This document shows, piece by piece, positions 35,069 to 46,889 of a stretch of 64,000 bases of DNA (position 1 is the stretch's first letter; each line of letters opens with the position of its first letter). The DNA is from Stomoxys calcitrans (lineage: Eukaryota; Arthropoda; Insecta; Diptera; Muscidae), in NCBI RefSeq assembly GCF_963082655.1, contig NC_081552.1, positions 59,872,561 through 59,936,560 on the forward strand, read 5' to 3'. The translations under genes and the position numbers were made by a program. Below the pieces are notes generated by a model that saw only the letters and a program-made list of their open reading frames with translations, was not told the DNA's origin and ran no database searches.

Positions 35069-38010
35069 TAATATCTGAAGGGGTCGGGCCCTGCGCCTTA
35101 CGCTAATTTTCAGAAACGCCAGATTTCTGAAATGTGTGGTGCTATTTAAGCGAAATTTTGTGTGTTCTCTTATGGTAGCCTAAAAACAAAAATTTGGTAT
35201 TGGCATTGGTAGTTTAGGATGGGGTACCTGGATACGCCCCACCCCCAAAACCTACAAGATATATATATATAGACCAATCACGACAATATGGGACTCAAAT
35301 GAAAGGTATTTAATATTAGAAAACGCATCTGAAATCCAATTGTCGCACTATATGTTTGACCAGCCCAAACCCCAAAACACCCCTAAATCGGACATATTTA
35401 TCAACCATGGCAATATGGGACTCAAATTAATGGTATTAAGGAATAGAATACGAATTTGATATCCAAATATGGGACCAAGTTTCTGGGGGTCCCCAAAACT
35501 CCCCCTCAAACATGACTTATTTACTGACCATGGCTATATGGGGCTTAAATAAAAGGTGTTTGAGTGTGGTATGCGAATCTGATATCCAAATGTGGGACTA
35601 AGTATTTGAGAGGCCGTCCCTCCCCAAAAACATCCCTCGAAGAGGACAAATTTAAGACCATAGCAATATGGGGCTCAAATGAAAGGTCTTTGGGAGTAAA
35701 GCACGAATCTGATATCAATATTCGGGAAAAGTGTCTATGGGGCCACCCCACCCACACAACAACACCCAAATAAGGAAAAAGTAAGTATTTGCTGATTATT
35801 GCAACATGAGGCTCAAATAAGAGGGTTTTTAGAGTGGAACACGAATCCGATATATATTTTCAAGGCCAACTCACTGAGTGGCCGCCCATCCCCCAAACCG
35901 GTCATGTTTGCCGACTATGAATCTAATTTCAATATTCGGCACCAACTGTCTAGGGGATGTCCCTCCACCATAACAATCCCCAAACCAGACATATTTGCTG
36001 ACCTTTGCAATAAGGGTTTTAAATGACATTTATTTGAGATTAGAAAATGAATTTGATACCTAATTTTGAGGCCAATGCCAATATGGGGTTAAAATAAATC
36101 GTATATACACATGAGAATAGAGGACGATGCTGATGTATATTCAGTGTTAAGTGTTTAGGGGAACACCCCACTCCCAAAAACACCCCTAAATCGGGCACAT
36201 ATACCGACCATGTCAACGTGGGGCTCATATGAAAGGTATTGAGGAGTACGAAATTGATACCCACTATCGGGACCAATTTTCTGGTCTACCCCTTTCCCAA
36301 AATAGATCACAAACAACAAATAAAAGCGTGCTAAGTTCGGCCGGGCTGAATCTTATATACCCTCCACCATGGAGCGTATTTGTCGACTTCTTTTCTCGGC
36401 ATCTCTTCTTAGGCAAAAAAGGATATAAGAAAAGAGTTGCTCTGCTATTAAAACGATATCAAGATATGGTCCGGTTCGGACCACAATTAAATTATATGTT
36501 GGAGACCTGTGTAAAATTTCAGCCAATTCGTATAAGAATTGCCCCCATTGGGGGCTCAAGAAGTAAAATAGAGAGAACGATATATATGGGATCTGTATCG
36601 GGCTATAGACCGATTCAGACCATAATAAACACGTTTGTTGATGGTCATGAGAGGATCCGTCGTACAAAATTTCAGGCATATCGGATAATAATTGCGACCT
36701 CTAGGGGTCAAGAAGTCAAGATCCCAGATCGGTTTAACTTATTTGACACAGTTGTTGAAAATAAAAATAAAATACGTCATGCTAAATTTCAGCCAAATCG
36801 GATAGGGATTGCGCCCTCTAGAAGCTCAAGAAGTCAAATCCCCAGATCTATTTATATGACAGCTATATCAGGTTAAGGACCGATTTCAAACATACTTGTT
36901 GGATATCATAACGAAATACTTTGTGCAAAAAATCATTCAAATCGGGTAAGAATTGTGCCCTCTAGAGGCTCAAGAAGTCAAGACCCAAGATCGGTTTTAT
37001 GGCAGCTAAATCAGGTTATGGACCGATTTAAACCATACTTGGCACAGTTGTTGGGTATCATAACAAAACACGTCGTGTAAAATTTCATTTCAATCGGATA
37101 TAAATTGCGCACTCTAGAGGCTCAAGAAGTCAAGACCCAAAATCGGTTTATATGACAGCTATATCGAAACGTGGACCGATATGGCCCATTTACAATACCA
37201 ACCGACCTACACTATTAAGAAGTATTTGTGCAAAATTTCAAGCGGCTAGCTTTACTCCTTCGGAAGTTAGCGTGCTTTCGACAGACAGACGGACGGACAG
37301 ACGGACGGACATAGCTAGATCGACATAAAATGTCGCGACGATCAAGAATATATATACTTTATGGGGTCTCAGACGAATATTTCGAGTAGTTACAAACAGA
37401 ATGACGAAATTAGTATACCCCCCATCTTATGGTGGAGGGTATAAAAATTATTTACAAACCATCACAATATGGGGCTCAAACAAAAATAATTGGGAGTAAA
37501 ATACGAATATCCAAATGTGGAACCATGTGTTTGGGGTGCCGCTCTTTCCAAAAAACCCCTCAAAGGGTAAAAATTTTCAGACCATGCCAATATGTGGCTC
37601 AAATGAAAGGTATTTGAGATTAGAAAACTAATTTGATAACCAATTTTGGGGGCAGGGGTTTGGGGGACGCCTCATCCCCTAAACTCTACTTAAACTTATG
37701 GCAATATGGGGTTTAAATAAATGGTATTTGAGACAAGAGCAAGATGCTGATAATTTTTTCAGGGCCAACAGTCCACCTCACCACCCAAAGCACTCCTAAA
37801 TCGGACATCATGAGAATATCGTGCGGAAATAAATTCTTTTTAGAATGGCATTAAATCCTCCAACCGAATTCGTGGTCCAATAAAAATCATACGGAATTCA
37901 GATAAAGTCAATTACATTGTTATACTGTTAGTCAAGTGATATGCATATACTATTTGCGTAGGATGGATATGGAGGATATGGATGATATTTCACTAAAAGG
38001 TCTTTAATTG
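35069..38010 (+). mobile_element. Family D Helitron array D2 split by A20
   Basis: 35069-36315 and 37444-38010 are one D array. The left part starts in the region just before the units (AATTTTCAGAAACGCCAGAT) and the right part ends in TGTTAGTCAAGTGATATGC. A20 is inserted between them in an A-run of the unit. The CTAG terminus is replaced by A21. Confidence 0.8.
36316..37443 (-). mobile_element. Complete family A element A20, nested in D2
   Basis: Terminus ACAAATAAAAGCG (one change), hairpin with a G-T pair (GGCCGGGCT), a deletion within the 3' region near 36733, few array units, and an intact head. The 215-residue frame at 36229-36876 runs from D2 into A20 and is therefore not a gene. Confidence 0.9.
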
Positions 38011-38031
38011 TCGAAAATAAACATTCAAAAA

Positions 38032-39573
38032 ACAAGTAAAAGCGTGCTAAGTTCGGCCGGGCCGAATCTTATATACCCTCCACCATGGATCGCATTTGTC
38101 GAGTTCTTTTCCCGGCATCTCTTCTTAGGCAAAAAAGGATATAAAAAAAGAGTTTCTCTGCTATTAAAACGATATCATGATATGGTCCGGTTCGGACCAC
38201 AATTAAATTATATGTTGGAGACCTGTGTAAAATTTCAGCCAATTTGTATAAGAATTCCGCCCATTGGGGCTCACGAAGTAAAATAGAGAGAACGATTTAT
38301 ATGGGATCTGTATCGGGCTATAGACCGATTCAGACCATAATAAATACGTTTGTTCATGGTCATGAGAGGATCCGTCGTACAAAATTTCAGGCATATCGGA
38401 TAATAATTGCGACCTATAGGGGTCAAGAAGTCAAGATCCCAGATCGGTTTATATGGCAGCTGTATCAGGTAATGAACCGATTTGAACCTTATTTGATACA
38501 GTTGTTGAAAGTAAAAATAAAATACGTCATGCAAAATTTCAGCCAAATCGGATAAGAATTGTGCCCTCTAGAGGCTCAAGAAGTCAAATCCCCAGATCGG
38601 TTTATATGGCAGCTATATCAGGTTATGGACCGATTTCAACCATACTTGGCACAGTTGTTGGATATCATAACAAAAGACGTCTTGCGAAATTCCATTCCAT
38701 TCGGATGAGAATTGCGCCCTCTAGAGGCTCAAGAAGTCAAGACCCAAGATCGGTTTATATGGCAGCTATATCACGTTATGGACCGATTTGAACCGTACTA
38801 GGCACAGTTGTTGGATATCACAATAAAACACGTCGTGCAAAATTTCATCCCAATCGGATAAGAATTGCGCACTCTAGAGGCTCAAGAAGTCAAGACCCAA
38901 GATCGGTTTATATGGCAGCTATATCAGGTTATGGACTGATTTGAACCATACTTGGCACAGTTGTTGGATGTCATAACAAAACACGTCGTGCAAAATTTCA
39001 TTCTGATCGGATAAGAATTGCGCACGCTAGAGGCTCAAGAAGTCAAGACCCAAGATCGGTTTATATGGCAGCTATATCAGGTTATCGACCGATTTGAACT
39101 ATACTTGGCGCAGTTGTTGGATATCATAACAAAACACGTCGTGCAAACTTTCAGCCAAATCGGATAAGAATTGCGCACTCTAGAGGCTCAAGAAGTCAAG
39201 ACCCAAGATCGGTTTATATGGCAGCTATATCAAAACATGGATCGATATGGCCCATTTACAATACCAACCGACCTACACTAATAAGAAGTATTTGTGCAAA
39301 ATTTCAAGCGTCTAGCTTTACTCCTTCGGAAGTTAGCGTGCTTTCGACAGACAGACGGACGGACGGACGGACGGACGGACGGACGGACGGACGGACGGAC
39401 GGACGGACGGACGGACGGACGGACGGACAGACGGACGGACATGGCTAGATCGACATAAAATGTCACGACGATCAAGAATATATATACTTTATGGGGTCTC
39501 AGACGAATATTTCGAGTAGTTACAAACAGAATGACGAAATTAGTATACCCCCCATCTTATGGTGGAGGGTATA
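38032..39573 (-). mobile_element. Complete family A element A21
   Basis: 1,542 bp, both ends, about six units, 95-bp (GTCY)n (39346-39440). Its head TATACCC (sense) directly follows A22's ACTTGT with no base between them. Confidence 0.92.
39346..39440. repeat. Long (GTCY)n microsatellite in A21
   Basis: 95 bp, almost pure GGAC, flanked by GACAGACAGA on one side and GGACAGACGGACGGACATGG on the other, the same edge pattern as in the expanded tract of A10. Confidence 0.92.
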
Positions 39574-40327
39574 ACAAGTAAAAGCGTGCTAAGTTCGGCC
39601 GGGCCGAATCTTATATACCCTCCACCATGGAGCGCATTTGTCGAGTTATTTTCCCGACATCACTTCTTAGGCAAAAAAGGATATAAGAAAAGATTTGCTC
39701 TGCTATTAGAGCGATATCAAGATATAATCCGGTTTAGACCACAATTAAATTATATGTTGGAGACCTGTGTAAAATGTCAGCCAATTCGAATAAGAATTGC
39801 ACCCTTTGGGGGCTCAAGAAGTAAAATAGAGAGATCGATTTATATGGGAACTATATCGGGCTATCGACCGATTCAGACCATAATAAACACGTATGTTGAT
39901 GGTCATGAGAGGATCCGTCGTACAAAATTTCAGGCAAATCGGATAACAATTGCGACCTCCAGAGGCTCAAGAGTTCAAGATCCCAGATCGGTTTATATGG
40001 CAGCTTTATCAGGTTATGAACCGAATTGAATCATACTTAGCACAGTTGAGGAATATCATAACAAAACACTATGTGCAAAATTTCATTCCAATCGGGTAAG
40101 AATTGCGCTCATTAGAGGCTCAAGAATTCAAGACCCAAGATCGGTTTATATGACAGCTATACCAGGTTATGGACCGATTTGAACCTTACTTGGCACAGTT
40201 GTTAAAAGTGATACTTAAACACTATGTTGCAAAATTTCAGTCAAATGAGATGAGAATTGCGCCCTCTAGAGGCTCAAGAAGTCAAGACCCAAGATCGGTT
40301 TATATGGCAGCTATATCAAAACATGGA
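39574..40327 (-). mobile_element. Family A element A22, head truncated
   Basis: 3' terminus, hairpin, 3' region and two to three units, ending at ATCAAAACATGGACAT. The core, microsatellite and head are missing. Forms a head-to-tail pair with A21. Confidence 0.85.
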
Positions 40328-40543
40328 CATTATATTACGGGAAAGTTGTTTTTAACGAGTTTTAGTCATCCACTTTACTCCAATTCAAATTTCATACCTC
40401 TTTCCTAGCTCTAGCTGGAATATTTCTAAGAGGGTATTGTTCCATCCATTCGTTTTCAATGGGTTAGTGACATTTTCTTTAAAGACCGAATCAGCCAGAC
40501 CAAATAAAATAATTATTTAAAATGAAGCCATTTTTTTAGCCTT
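40328..40543. other. Non-repeat-looking spacer
   Basis: About 215 bp with no match to families in the window and no gene signature. Confidence 0.4.
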
Positions 40544-40660
40544 GGAATTTCATAATTCACAATTCAGTATTTAAGGCAATCGATACGGAGCTCATAGTGA
40601 GTAACAATCGAAATCTATCAGTCAATAGCATGCAGCGTTGATTCTAAACGGCGATTTTTT
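40544..40660. repeat. Dispersed repeat F, copy 3
   Basis: GGAATTTCATAATTCACAA, CAGTATTTAAGGC, CTCATAGTGAGT and TCTATCAGTCAATA in the order seen at 5258-5400. Confidence 0.55.
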
Positions 40661-40758
40661 AGCTATTATCTTTTTGGCAACACTGGTTTAAATAGCTCAC
40701 GCACATTTAGTGTTTTGCTTCACTATCAAACATCTTGAGTTTGGTCTATAATTAAACC

Positions 40759-41280
40759 ATGAATCGTCTTACAAACGAACAACGCTTGCAAATTATTGAA
40801 TTTTATCATCAAATTTTTGATTTTGGAGTGAACATCAGTCAGAAGCATTGCAAGAGCTACCAATACATCCTGAAAGAGTCACAGTTTGGTGCGATTTATG
40901 GCCCGTACTTCTTCAAAGATGATGGGAAACGTAACGTAAGTGTGAATGGTGAGCGCTACCGTGAGATGATATCCAACTCTTTTTTTTGCCCAAAATGCAA
41001 GAGCTTGACTTGCATGACATGTGATTTCAAGAAGACATAGCACGCGTAATAATGGAATTATTGAGAGACGAGTTCGGTGAACATTTTATTTCACGTTCGG
41101 GACCGGTCAATTGGCCGCCTAGTTCCAGCAATTTAAACTATTTTTAAAGCTTATGTCTAAACAGACAAGGCCGCTTTAATTGACGCATTGGAAGTCAACA
41201 TTGAAGCATTTATTAGTGAGATACCGGCTGAAATGTTGGAAAAAGTATGTCAAAATTGGACTAAACTAATGGATACTATA
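40759..41280 (+). pseudogene. Tc1/mariner transposase, internally deleted
   Basis: Opens with MNRLTNEQRLQIIEFYHQ, the N-terminus also present at 50008. It then jumps to YGPYFFKDDGKRNVSVNGER, so most of the DNA-binding and first catalytic region is gone. A frameshift near 40985 turns the rest out of frame, and the downstream bases 41041-41275 still spell GEHFISRSGPVNWPP and DKAALIDALEVNIEAFISEI in other frames; the third-aspartate motif is deleted. No terminal inverted repeats were found. Dead. Confidence 0.82.
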
Positions 41281-41860
41281 AAGTTTTCTGAATTTTATGT
41301 GTTTTTGTTCTTTTTTGAAAAACTCCTGAGAGCAAGTTTCATATTTCACATCAATTAGTTATTTATTACATCATCCAAATAAACATTTTTGGGCAAAGAA
41401 AAAAAAAATACAACTGCAATTATGTGGAAATCTCTTATTTCTGATTTCTAGTTCTACCACCTTTCTTATTTTATCTCCAATTAATTAGGAAAACTTTTGG
41501 ATTTATGAACCGTCGATGCAAATTATAGCCATATTCGGCAAAAATGGATTTTCAATCGATTTTAATCATTATTTAAGCAAAACGTAGATGGCTTGTCGTA
41601 AAAATTTCATCAACTGAAGCCGCCAAACCTAACACTATTAAACTAAGATTAGGATTGCAAAATTATAATCGGCCTATAAATGATGTGTTGGCAAGCAGTA
41701 CAGAATTCAGCTCTGACTTACTCAATGTCACCGCCGAAGAGCCAGTTCCTGCACCCAGTAGCGATCACAATTTTCAAAAAAATTTTGAGTTATATTTACA
41801 AATTTCACAGTAATAGAAGAATTTTGGGAATTTTCGATTTTGAAAAAAATGTGTGGTGGT
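41281..41860 (+). repeat. Spacer and dispersed repeat HKC, copy 3 (H and C parts)
   Basis: 41281-41412 is unmatched AT-rich DNA. H at 41413-41590 matches 16450-16600, C at 41640-41860 matches 7040-7290 (GGCCTATAAATGATGTGTTG, TTCAGCTCTGA, TTTCACAGTAA). The K part is mostly deleted. Shows that H, K and C belong to one longer repeat. Confidence 0.6.
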
Positions 41861-42452
41861 ATCACTTCCAACAACGGTGCTAAGTACGGTTGAAATCAGG
41901 TTTTGACCTTGTGTAGCTGCCATATAAACCGATCTTGGATCTCGATTTCTTGAGCCGCTTAAGGGCGCAATTCTCATCCGATTTGGCTGAAATTTTGCAT
42001 GATGTGTTTTGTTAGGACTTCCAACAAGTGTGCAAAGAATGGCGCAAATCGATACATAACCTGATATAGCTGTCATATAAATCGATCAGGGATGTTGAAA
42101 TTCTTATCCGATTTGCAGACTTTTGTACAACTGTTTCTCCCATGACCTTCAACATACGTGTCCAATATGGTCTGAATCGATCTATAGCTTCATATAGCTC
42201 CCATATAAACCGATCTTCCGATTTTGCTTCTCATTCGAATGGACTGAAATATTACACATTGACTTCTACAATATTCAGCATTCAATTCATTTCTGGTCCG
42301 AATCGGACTATCATTTGATATAGCTCAAATAGCATAACAGTTCTTATTCATTATTTGCCTAAAAAGAGAAACGCAAATGACTCGACAAATGCGATCCATG
42401 GTGGAGGGTATATAAGATTCGGCCCGACCGAACTTAGCACGCTCTTACTTGT
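41861..42452 (+). mobile_element. Family A element A23, subfamily II, head missing
   Basis: Starts inside a unit (ATCACTTCCAACAACGGTGC), two diverged units, the subfamily II 3' region, ATGGTGGAGGGTATA, hairpin GGCCCGACC and GCTCTTACTTGT ending 42452. Confidence 0.8.
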
Positions 42453-44310
42453 TATTAGTTTATGAGCCTCATATGAGGCTCTTATTTGAGCCTCATATTA
42501 CAATAGTCAGCAAATGCGTCCTAATTAGGTGGTGTTGTGGGGGTGGAGTGGTCCCATAGACAATTTCCCGAATATTGATATCAGATTCGTGCTTTACTCC
42601 CAAAGACCTTTCATTTGAGCCCCATGTGACTATGGTCGTAAATTTTTCCCTTTGGGGGATGTTTTTGGGAAGCACCGGCCTCCCAAACACTTGATCCCAT
42701 ACGTGGATATCAGATTCGAATTCTAAACTCAATTACCTTTTATTTAAGCCCCATATACCCATGGCAGTAAATAAGTCCTGTTTGGGGGGTGTTTTGGGGA
42801 AGGGGTGGACCCCCAGTAACGTGATCTCGCATTTGGATATTGGATTCGTATTCTTCTCACAAATACCTTTCATTTGAGTCCCATATTGCCATGTTCGGTA
42901 AATATGTCCGATTTAGGGGTGTTTTTGGGGGCTGCGGTGGTCCCTCTGGCACTTGGTCCGACAATTGGATATCAGATACGTTTTCTTATCCTAAATACCT
43001 TTCATTTGAGTCCCATATTGTCGTGATTGGTCTCAATATATGTTTGGTAGGTTTTAGGGTGGGGAGGCCCCCTTGGAACCCTATCCGAAGTTTGGACACC
43101 AAATCGCACCACTAATTTCTGAGATCTGTCGTTTCTGAAAATAAGGGTATGGGGGAAGTTCTGAACTCTCCTTCATATATCAAACAAGTAAGAGCGTGTC
43201 GGCCGAATCTTACATACACTCCACCATTAATCGCATTTGTCGAGTTCTATGCGCAGTATCGCTCTTTAGGCAAACAAAGAATATTGAATAAGAACTATTA
43301 AGCTATTGGAGCTATATTAAGTTGTAGTCCGATTCGGACCATAAATGAATGCTGAACATTGTAGAAGTCATTGTGTAATATTTCAGTTCATTCGGATAGG
43401 AATTGCGCCTTGTAGAAGCAAAATCGGGAGATAGGTTTATATGGGAACTGTATCAAGCTATTGATGAATTCAGACCATACTAGACACATAATCGGATATG
43501 TGAATATGTGCAAAATTTCAGTTAAATCGGACGAGAATTGCGCCCTATAGAGACTCAAGAAGTCAAAACCCCAGATCGGATATATAGCAGTAATATCAAA
43601 ATATATACCGGTTTAAACCATACTTAGCGTAGTTGTTGGAAGTGATACCAAAACACTACGCGCAAAATTTCAATAAAATCGGATAAGAATTGCGCCCAGT
43701 AAAGGCTCAAGAAGTCGAGATCCAAGATCGGTTTATATGACAGCTACACCAGATTATAAACCGATTTGAACCATACTAGGCACAGTTGTTGGATATCGTA
43801 ACAAAACACGTTGTGCAAAATTTAATTCTAATCGTATCAGAATTGCGCACTCTAGAGACCCAAGAAGTCAAGACCCAAGATCGGTTTATATGGCATTTGA
43901 CATGGACCGATACGGCCCATCTACAATCCCAACCGACCTACACTAATAAGAAGTATTTGTGCAAAATTTCAAGCGGCTAGCTTTACTCCTTCGGAATTTA
44001 TTGTGCTTTCGACAGACAGACGGATGGAGGGACAGACGGATGGAGGGACAGACGGATGGACGGACAGACGGACGGACATAAAATGTCGCGACGATCAAGA
44101 ATATATACTTTGTGGGGTCTTAGACGAATATTTCGAGTAGTTACAAACAGAATGACGAAATTAGTATACCCCCAATCCAATGGTGGAGGGTATAAAGTGT
44201 GGAGGGATGATTATGCACCATCTATGAAAATTTCACGAAAATCGGTTCAGCCGTTTCTGAGTCTATAAGGAACACTCAAACAAACAAAGCTACAAACAAA
44301 CACAAATTGA
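42453..44310 (-). mobile_element. Family D Helitron D3 with TC 5' end, split by A24
   Basis: On the minus strand it starts TCAATTTGTGTTTGTTTGT at 44310, preceded by A (A|TC), then CTCAGAAACGGCTGAACCG and GTGCATAATCATCCCTCC, is interrupted by A24 at 44194-43184, and resumes with TATATGAAGGAGAG, the pre-array region and about five 129-bp units to 42466. The 3' CTAG end is missing. Near its left edge is an 18-bp perfect palindrome (42466-42483). Confidence 0.8.
43184..44194 (-). mobile_element. Family A element A24, subfamily II, nested in D3
   Basis: ACAAGTAAGAGCGTG then a deletion that removes one hairpin arm (GTCGGCCGAATC), subfamily II 3' region, diverged units, (GTCY)n interrupted by GATGGAGGGACA triplets, core and head GGTGGAGGGTATA. 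Both junctions lie in A-runs of D3. Confidence 0.85.
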
Positions 44311-44314
44311 TTTT

Positions 44315-45521
44315 TATACCCACCACAGAAGAATGGGGGTATATTCATTTTGTCATTCCGTTTGCAACACATCGAAATATCCATTTCCGACCCTATAAAG
44401 TATATATATTCTTGATCAGCGTAAAAATCTAAGACGATCTTGACATGTCCGTCCTTCTGTCCGTCTGTCTGTTGAAATCAAGCTACAGTCTTCAAAAATT
44501 GAGATATTGAGCTGAAACTTTGCACATATTCTTTTTTTGTCCATAAGCAGGTTAAGTTCGAAGATGGGCCAAATCGGACTATATCTAGATATAGCCCCCA
44601 TATAGACCGATCCGCCGATTTAGGGTCTTAGGCCCATAAAAGCCACATTTATTATCCGATTTTGCTGAAATTTCGGACAGTGAGTTGTCTTAGGCCCTTC
44701 GACATTTTTCGCCAGTTTTGCCCAGATCGGTCCAGTTTTGGATATAGCTGCCATATAGACCGATCCTCCGATTTAGGGTCTAAGACCCATAAAAGCCAGA
44801 TTTATTGTCCGATTTTGCTGAAATTTGGGACAGTGAGTTGTCTTAGGCCCTTCGACATCCATTGTCAATTTGGCTCAGATCGGTTCAGATTCGGATATAG
44901 CTGCCATATAGACCGATCTCTCGATTTAAGGTTTTGATGTCGCCGAAATTTGGGACAGTGAGTTGTGATAAAACTTTCGATATTATTTTTCAATTTGGTT
45001 CAGATCGGTCCAGATTTGGATATAGCTGCAATATAGACCGATATCTTGATTTAAGGTTTTGTGGCCATAAAAGGCGCATTTATTGTCCGATTTCGCCGAA
45101 ATTTGGGACAGTGAGTTGTGTTAGGCTCTTCGACATGTATCTGCAACTTGGTCGAAATCGGTCCAGACCGATATCTCGATGAAAAGCCTTGGCCCAATAA
45201 AAGGCGCTTTTATAATCCGATTTCACTAAAATTTGACACTGTGACGTATGCTAGGCTTTTCGACGTCCGTGTCGTTTATGGTTCAGAGCGGTTTATTTTT
45301 AGATATAGCTACTAAAAAGAGCAAAATTTTGTTTTATACAGATGAACAATGACTTGTATTTATTAGTATTTGGTCCAAATCGGAACATATTCTTATATAG
45401 CTGCTAGGGGTCATAAGGTATGCATTTTTCCCCGGATTTGACGAAAGGTGGTTTATATATATACCCGAGGTGGTGGGTATCCAAAGTTCGGCCCGGCCGA
45501 ACTTAAAGCCTTTTTACTTGT
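44315..45521 (+). mobile_element. Complete family B element B6
   Basis: 1,207 bp, head TATACCCACCACAGAAG to ACTTGT. The 3' half (about 44880-45500) is nearly identical to B2's 14750-15350 in inverted orientation, including the rare units CACTGTGACGTATGC and GATATCTCGATGAAAAGCC. Fewer units than B2. It adjoins the 5' TC end of D3. Confidence 0.92.
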
Positions 45522-45580
45522 TATATATAAGATATATAAGATTTTTATATATAAGATGTATATATAAGATATATAAGAAT
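45522..45580. repeat. ATATATAAG-type minisatellite
   Basis: Several imperfect copies of TATATAAGATATATAAGA directly after B6's end. Confidence 0.7.
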
Positions 45581-45584
45581 GTTG

Positions 45585-45838
45585 CCAAAATTTTGCACAA
45601 CGCTTTCCTCGACGACCACCATAATATCTAAGAAACCGGTTCAGATTTAGATATAGCTACCATATATATGTTCGGCAGATTTTTGATAATTTGCAATAAT
45701 GTTGTCATATGTCAACCGTAGTTATTACAGTTTGAACATTCTTCCTCGAAATTTTATATGGACTGTTTAATAACCCATCTGAAAACATCCGCCAAGGGCC
45801 CATTAAAATCGGTTCAGAGTTAGATATAGCTCCTTTTT
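45585..45838 (+). mobile_element. Family E element, left part
   Basis: CGGTTCAGATTTAGATATAG, CATATATATGTTCGGCAG and AAAATCGGTTCAGAGTTAGA parallel the E copy at 55680-55990. It ends in a T-run where B7 begins. Confidence 0.6.
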
Positions 45839-46736
45839 TATACCCACCACCGAAGGATGGGGGTATATTCATTTTGTCATTCCATTTGCAACACATCGAA
45901 ATATCCATTTCCGGCCCTATTAAGTATATATATTCTTGATCAGCGTAAAAATCTGAGACTTTTTTCGTCCATAAGCAGGTTAAGTTCGAAGCCATATCGG
46001 ACTATATCTTGATATAGCCCCCATATAGACCGATCCGCCGATTTAGAGTCTAAGGCCCATAAAAGCCACATTTAAATATTATCCGATTTTGCTAAAATTT
46101 GGGACAGTGATTTGCGCTAGGCCCTTCGACATCATTCATCAATTTGGCCCAGATCAGTCCAGATTTGGATATAGCTGCCATATAGACCGATCTCCCGGTT
46201 TTAGTTTTTGGGGCCATAGAAGGCGCGTTTATTGTCCGAAATCGCTGATATTTGGGACAGCGAATTGTGTTAGGCTCTTCGATCTCCTTCCTCAATTCTG
46301 CCCAGTTTGGTCCAGATTTGAATATGGTTGTCATATAGAGCGATCTCTCTATTTAAGGTTTTGGGCCCATAAAAGGCGCATTTATTGTCCGATTTCGCCG
46401 AAATTTGGGACAGCGCGTTATGTTGGGCTCTTCGACGTTTTTCTGCAATTTGATCAAAATCGGTCCAGATTTGGAGATAGCTGCCATGTAGACCGATATC
46501 TCGATTTAAAGTCTTGGCCCCATAAAAGGCGCATTTATAATCCGATTTCACTGAAATTTGACTCAGTGACTTATATTAGGCTTTTCGACATCCGTGTCGT
46601 ATATGGTTCAGATCGGTTTATTTTTAGATATAGCTACTAAAAAAATCAATATTTTGTTTTAAACAATTGATCAATAACTTGTACTTATAAGTATTGTATT
46701 TAGTCCAAATCGGAACATATTTCGATATAATTGTAG
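45839..46736 (+). mobile_element. Family B element B7, 3' end missing
   Basis: Head TATACCCACCACCGAAGG, core; the (GTCY)n has been deleted (GTAAAAATCTGAGACTTTTTTC). Four units. It fades out at CAAATCGGAACATATTTCGA and is followed by an E-type terminus. Confidence 0.82.
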
Positions 46737-46784
46737 GGTATTATACATTCGGCACCGTCCAACTTTTGCCTTTTCTTACTGGTT
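46737..46784 (+). mobile_element. Family E 3' terminus
   Basis: GGGTATTATACATTCGGCAC, CCGTCCAAC and TTTTCTTACTGG then TT, matching the E end at 56076-56120. Together with 45585-45838 it brackets B7. Confidence 0.65.
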
Positions 46785-46793
46785 ATATATAAA

Positions 46794-46889
46794 ACAAGCT
46801 GTATCCGGCTCGCTCGGCTGCGCCTTCATTAGCACCACGCGAAAAATATATTTCTTATTTACTAGCATATTTATCTCTCGTACATTTTT
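46794..46889 (-). mobile_element. Degenerate D-type 3' end
   Basis: Plus view AAGCTGTATCCGGCTCGCTC..GGCTGCGCCTTCATTAGC, a diverged form of the D 3' terminus (ACTAGCTGACCCGGCCCGC..). The CTAG is mutated. Confidence 0.5.

Noticed and set aside
36229..36876. Longest frame in the window (215 codons)
   Set aside because: It begins in a D unit and continues into the nested element A20, crossing an insertion border, so it cannot be an old gene.
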